Below are positions 7,141-9,549 of a stretch of DNA of 9,549 bases, one piece after another (the stretch's first letter is position 1; each line of letters starts with the position of its first letter). The position numbers and the translations under genes were made by a program. This DNA is from Betaproteobacteria bacterium (GTDB taxonomy: Bacteria > Pseudomonadota > Gammaproteobacteria > Burkholderiales > Burkholderiaceae_C): positions 1-9,549 of the forward strand of contig RGEP01000052.1 of NCBI GenBank assembly GCA_009918225.1, given 5' to 3'. The notes below the pieces were generated by a model that was not told the origin of the DNA, made no database searches, and saw nothing but the letters and a program-made list of their open reading frames with translations.

Positions 7141-7201
7141 AAGAATTTCAATACGAAAACCAGAATAAATGGTATTCGTTTTAATTATTCTGAAGTCAGA
7201 A
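7141..7201. promoter_or_regulatory. AT-rich palindromic region upstream of the DUF6351 operon (candidate promoter/operator)
   Basis: Positions 7141-7195 contain only 14 G or C in 55 bases, unlike the GC-rich surroundings. A perfect inverted repeat CAGAATAA (7161-7168) / TTATTCTG (7185-7192) has a 16-nt centre. Inside it lies GAATA (7163-7167) / TATTC (7173-7177). A second palindrome TTCTGA-AG-TCAGAA (7188-7201) overlaps its right arm and the stop codon of the DUF1439 gene. The core ATTCTG/CAGAAT thus occurs three times. The region is the only AT-rich one before the operon, so an operator for a dimeric regulator, possibly the local LysR protein, is likely. I could not pick convincing -35 and -10 boxes. 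A weak terminator for the DUF1439 gene is an alternative, but the stems are AT-rich and lack a strong T-run. Confidence 0.5.
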
Positions 7202-7762
7202 CTCGACCTGCAAGCGCCCATCCAGTGGCCGCAAGTTCTTGATCGCCCAGCCGATGAATTTCGGAGCGGTGTAGACGACCACCCCTTCCAAGTGCTCCGG
7301 CAAGATGGCGTTGACGATCTTCAAGACAGGGGCCGGCAGCGGCGGCCCATCCCCCAGCGCCAGGCTTCGCATGCGCACGGCAGCCAAGGACACGGTGCCC
7401 GGCTGCGGGTTCCACTGCAGGCGAGACTCCGCGCAGAATCGGCCGGGGATTGGGCGGTCGGTGATGGCCACGGGGGGCTTGGGCGAGAACTCCCAGCGCC
7501 CACACAGGACCACCACCTCGGTGGCGCCCTCCAGGCTCAGCAAGGGGTCAGACAGTGTGAGGGCCTGCTTCACCTTGGGAAAGGCCTTTTCAACCTGGGC
7601 CTGTAAGGTGCTGGCCCCAATGTCGATTGAAGCGGCCTGCGTGGGCGCGGGCAGCAGCAAAGCGCCCAGGGTCGCATAGGCCAACAAGGTCTGAAAGGCT
7701 GGCAAGCTCCGAAGAGCCCGAAAGAGGCGCGCGGATAGACCGCGGCACCCACTCGCTATCAT
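7196..7762 (-). CDS. DUF1439/YceB-like periplasmic protein
   Basis: A 188-aa product when started at ATG 7762. The frame is open further upstream to 7873, but that would overlap the divergent gene and precede the signal peptide needlessly. No clear ribosome-binding site precedes ATG 7762, so the start is uncertain. The hydrophobic stretch LLAYATLGALLLPAPTQA (26-43) looks like a Sec signal peptide cleaved near ASIDIG. The mature part fits the DUF1439 fold known from E. coli YceB: STLQAQVEKAFP near the start, then alternating strands (LTLSDPLLSLEG, VVVLCGRWEFSP, LAAVRMRSL), and the ending ILPEHLEGVVVYTA, AIKNLRPLDGRLQVEF. Unlike YceB it has no lipobox. Cys87 and Cys110 could form a disulfide. 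Function in this family is not established; a lipid- or ligand-binding envelope role has been suggested by fold only. It stands 108 nt upstream of the DUF6351 gene on the same strand, separated by the palindromic region. Confidence 0.75.
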   Translation of the reverse strand: MIASGCRGLSARLFRALRSLPAFQTLLAYATLGALLLPAPTQAASIDIGASTLQAQVEKAFPKVKQALTLSDPLLSLEGATEVVVLCGRWEFSPKPPVAITDRPIPGRFCAESRLQWNPQPGTVSLAAVRMRSLALGDGPPLPAPVLKIVNAILPEHLEGVVVYTAPKFIGWAIKNLRPLDGRLQVEF

Positions 7763-7810
7763 CGGCCAGGTTGAGATGTCCGCTTGAGGTTTCACCTGCG
7801 AGGTCTCCAA

Positions 7811-8194
7811 ATGTCTGCTCATCGAGTACTGTCGTTCATCTTGGCCCTGTGCGCCGCCCCGGTGGTAGCGCAAGCCAGCCCGCCGATCGTAGAACTCCGA
7901 TGGTCACCTGAGGGCCGCTTTGCGCACAGAACTGAGATTCAGCCCAAGGGTTTTGTCGAAGTGTGCGGCGAGCTCAGCCCCCGCGCGGTGGTTGCTTGGT
8001 CGTACAGCGCCAGCGAAGCGCTGGATTTCAACATCCACTACCACCTCGGAAAAGATGTCGTGTACGCCGTCCAGCCCAGCCGGATGAAGGCAGCAGCGGA
8101 CAAGCTGACCGCAAACGTACCCGAGCACTATTGCTGGATGTGGGTCAATAAAGGCGAATCGGTTGCGACGCTGAGCGTGGAGCTTCGCCGTTGA
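7811..8194 (+). CDS. small secreted protein with GOLD/emp24-like features, function unknown
   Basis: A 127-aa product. ATG 7811 is preceded by GAGGT (7800-7804) with 6 nt spacing. Residues 1-22 form a signal peptide (VLSFILALCAAPVVAQA before SPPIVEL). The mature protein is about 105 aa and looks all-beta apart from one helix (RMKAAADKLT). The pattern VVAWSYSASEALDFNIHYH (60-78), then HYCWMWVNKGESVATLSVEL (106-125), resembles the alternating strands of GOLD domains, where W-S-F / LDFNIHYH / Y-x-W-x-W-x-N blocks pack a beta sandwich. Cys52 and Cys108 are the only mature cysteines and could pair. I do not recognise a named family. The gene starts 48 nt from the divergent DUF1439 gene (7763-7810, no clear promoter seen) and lies 50 nt before the Tat lipoprotein gene, so the two plus-strand genes may be co-transcribed. 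Confidence 0.8.
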   Translation: MSAHRVLSFILALCAAPVVAQASPPIVELRWSPEGRFAHRTEIQPKGFVEVCGELSPRAVVAWSYSASEALDFNIHYHLGKDVVYAVQPSRMKAAADKLTANVPEHYCWMWVNKGESVATLSVELRR

Positions 8195-8244
8195 GTGGAT
8201 GCTCTGAATGCAGCGGGTTTCGTTGGCCGTCTGAAGGTCGATCG

Positions 8245-9408
8245 ATGAAGGCTCCGCAGTTAAGCCGCCGTCAGCTGTGTGTGGCCGCCACGTTGGCCTT
8301 GGCGGGTTGTGCCTCTGAGCCACGCCAACTGCCCACCCGGGTGCTGACCGTTCCCGAGCGCGTCTGGGACGGCGAGAGCCCCGACCTGGCGGATCGGGTG
8401 TCAGCACGGGTCTTGATTGCCACCCAAGCCGGGTCCGTGAGCACGCTGGACGTTCGGCGATGGCGCGAGGGTCTGAAGACGCACCCTGCCATGCGAACCG
8501 CAGTTGGCGACGCACGGGGGCGATTCCCGCCCATCTGGGAGCTCAGCAACCCCGATGCCCACGGCGCCTTTGTGGCACTGGTGAGCGACGTCGGCGACCG
8601 CCGCCACGCGCTGCGCTTGATGCACCCGCTTCGCGAAGCCCGCGTGCTGCGCCGAGAAGCCGGTGACCCCTTATGGGACCGTGCAGTGTCGGGCATGGCG
8701 CTCAGCCCAGATGGCCGGTACCTGGCGATGGTGGTGCAAGCCGATCCCACGGCACGGTACCGCCCCCTGCATCTGGGGCGCTTGGTGGTGATGGACCTGG
8801 CCGCGCCGACCAGCGCAGATGGATACCCCCCTGAGCTGCCTGTGCCAGCCGCTGCTGACGGATTCCCGTGGGTGCTGGGCCAGCGGCCCGCCTGGATCAA
8901 CGGCGGTCAACAGCTGCTCGTGGCCGCTGCAGGCCCGCGTGGCCGTTCCACGGCCGACAAGCCCGCTGCACCGGCGCTGCAAGCCGATCCCTTAATCGAA
9001 GTGATTGACCTGCGTCTGCAAACGCGCACCGCTGCAGCATCTGGCCATAGCGTGGTGGCCAGCGGCCAAGGATCGGGGTTTCTGGTGGCCCACAGCAGCA
9101 GCTACCAGTGGTCCTATGCTGCGGGACCGGGGCGCCCGCCTCGCGCCATTCCCCGCCGACACGGCCTGGGCACACCCGTGGCCTTGATTGATGAGCGTTA
9201 CCTGTTGTTCACCGGTGCCCCACACCCCGAATCCCCCCGAGAACTGACCGCCAACAACAGCCCATTGGTCGGGCCCAAACTCATGCTGGCGCTTAAGTTA
9301 ATGGACTTGGAGAACATGGCCGTCTTGACCTTGCTGGAGGGCATTGACCCTCGGCGGCGGATCACCGCGGCGCCTTCGTTGGTGACTGAGCCCCCTCGGG
9401 CCATCTGA
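8245..9408 (+). CDS. Tat-type lipoprotein with TolB-like beta-propeller features
   Basis: A 387-aa product from ATG 8245, with GAAGG (8233-8237) 7 nt upstream. Residues 1-22 (SRRQLCV then LALAGC) combine a twin-arginine motif (Arg8-Arg9) with a lipobox ending at Cys22, so export by Tat and lipid anchoring are predicted. The remainder shows several propeller-like blades: GMALSPDGRYLAMVVQAD ... LVVMDLAAP (150-188), RPAWINGGQQLLVAAAG ... LIEVIDLRLQT (214-260), GSGFLVAHSSSYQWSY (276-291) and PVALIDERYLLFTGAP ... KLMDLENM (311-358). The SPDGRYLA and LIDERYLLF segments are typical of PD40/WD40-like strands, as in TolB or peptidase propellers. No catalytic motif was seen. Function is unknown; a scaffold or binding role at the envelope is a guess. 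The stop codon lies 22 nt from the convergent partial gene. Confidence 0.82.
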   Translation: MKAPQLSRRQLCVAATLALAGCASEPRQLPTRVLTVPERVWDGESPDLADRVSARVLIATQAGSVSTLDVRRWREGLKTHPAMRTAVGDARGRFPPIWELSNPDAHGAFVALVSDVGDRRHALRLMHPLREARVLRREAGDPLWDRAVSGMALSPDGRYLAMVVQADPTARYRPLHLGRLVVMDLAAPTSADGYPPELPVPAAADGFPWVLGQRPAWINGGQQLLVAAAGPRGRSTADKPAAPALQADPLIEVIDLRLQTRTAAASGHSVVASGQGSGFLVAHSSSYQWSYAAGPGRPPRAIPRRHGLGTPVALIDERYLLFTGAPHPESPRELTANNSPLVGPKLMLALKLMDLENMAVLTLLEGIDPRRRITAAPSLVTEPPRAI

Positions 9409-9430
9409 GGAACCGACCGCGGCACCTCAA

Positions 9431-9549
9431 TCAAAAACGGGCTCGGCACAAGGCCTGCAGATCCGCATCTCGAATGAAGCCGCATGATGCAGGGCCACTG
9501 CCGGTCATGGCGCGGCACATGGATTGCAAGTCACCGTTTCTGATAAAGC
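9431..9549 (-). CDS. C-terminal fragment of a cysteine-repeat protein (partial, runs off the window)
   Basis: Read on the minus strand from 9547, 38 codons are open to the TGA at 9431-9433. They contain two copies of a short unit: FIRNGDLQSMCRA (1-13) and FIRDADLQALCRA (24-36), joined by MTGSGPASCG. Unit length is 23 aa; each unit carries Cys, and one Cys stands in the linker. At DNA level the copies differ mostly at synonymous sites, which argues for a real translated protein under selection. The N-terminal part lies outside the window, so length, signal and start are unknown. Repeats of the form C-x-S/F-I-R-D/N-x-D-L/x-R/Q-x-x-C are familiar from uncharacterised proteobacterial proteins; no function can be assigned. 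It converges with the lipoprotein gene, leaving a 22-nt gap. Confidence 0.65.
   Translation of the reverse strand, partial: FIRNGDLQSMCRAMTGSGPASCGFIRDADLQALCRARF

Noticed and set aside
7161..7192. Fur box interpretation of the palindromic region
   Set aside because: The AT-rich palindromes do not match the GATAATGAT/ATCATTATC arms well, and no iron-related gene is nearby.
9406..9429. Hairpin TGAGG ... CCTCA with inner CCG/CGG between the two convergent genes
   Set aside because: The stem is short with a 2x2 internal loop and is not followed by a T-run on either strand, so it is not a convincing terminator.

Overview
The window is high-GC, gene-dense, unspliced bacterial DNA. It points to a betaproteobacterium of the order Burkholderiales, probably near the Comamonadaceae. 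The pointers are a Bug/TctC-type orphan solute receptor, a NahR/NodD-type LysR regulator and a DUF6351 lipoprotein. This placement is inferred from family content and general style, not from a marker gene. No RNA gene, insertion sequence, integrase, CRISPR array or phage gene was recognised.

Left end (1-1885). One reading frame starts at 31 with a signal peptide and a ModA-like periplasmic substrate-binding domain. It runs without a stop into a plant-type isoaspartyl peptidase/L-asparaginase (Ntn-hydrolase) domain. A short deletion near 1621-1632, about 19 nt by comparison with the remembered E. coli IaaA sequence, shifts the frame. The original C-terminus continues in another frame to 1802. 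The hydrolase half is therefore probably broken, while the binding domain is intact.

Centre (1886-7195). A LysR-type regulator on + (1886-2824) converges on, and overlaps by 20 bp, a tight three-gene operon on - (7087 to 2805). In transcription order the operon encodes a DUF6351 secreted lipoprotein hydrolase, an HSL-like alpha/beta hydrolase with an altered oxyanion-hole motif, and a Bug/TctC periplasmic solute-binding protein. Gaps are 17 and 18 nt. A plausible reading is that the outer enzyme cuts an ester-type substrate, the Bug protein captures the released carboxylate, and the second hydrolase, which has no signal peptide, finishes cleavage inside the cell. The substrate is unknown. Upstream of the operon lies the only strikingly AT-rich stretch of the window (about 25% GC over 7141-7195). 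It carries nested palindromes and is the best candidate operator/promoter region.

Right end (7196-9549). This is a group of small envelope proteins: a periplasmic DUF1439/YceB-like protein on -; then, divergently on +, a small secreted protein with GOLD-like features and a Tat-type lipoprotein resembling a TolB-like beta-propeller. At the window edge is the C-terminal piece of a minus-strand protein built from short cysteine-containing repeats. Nothing in the window is a clearly recognisable new defence or mobile system. The most unusual items are the receptor/isoaspartyl-peptidase fusion with its frameshift, the hydrolase-receptor operon with its palindromic control region, and the uncharacterised repeat protein at the right edge.
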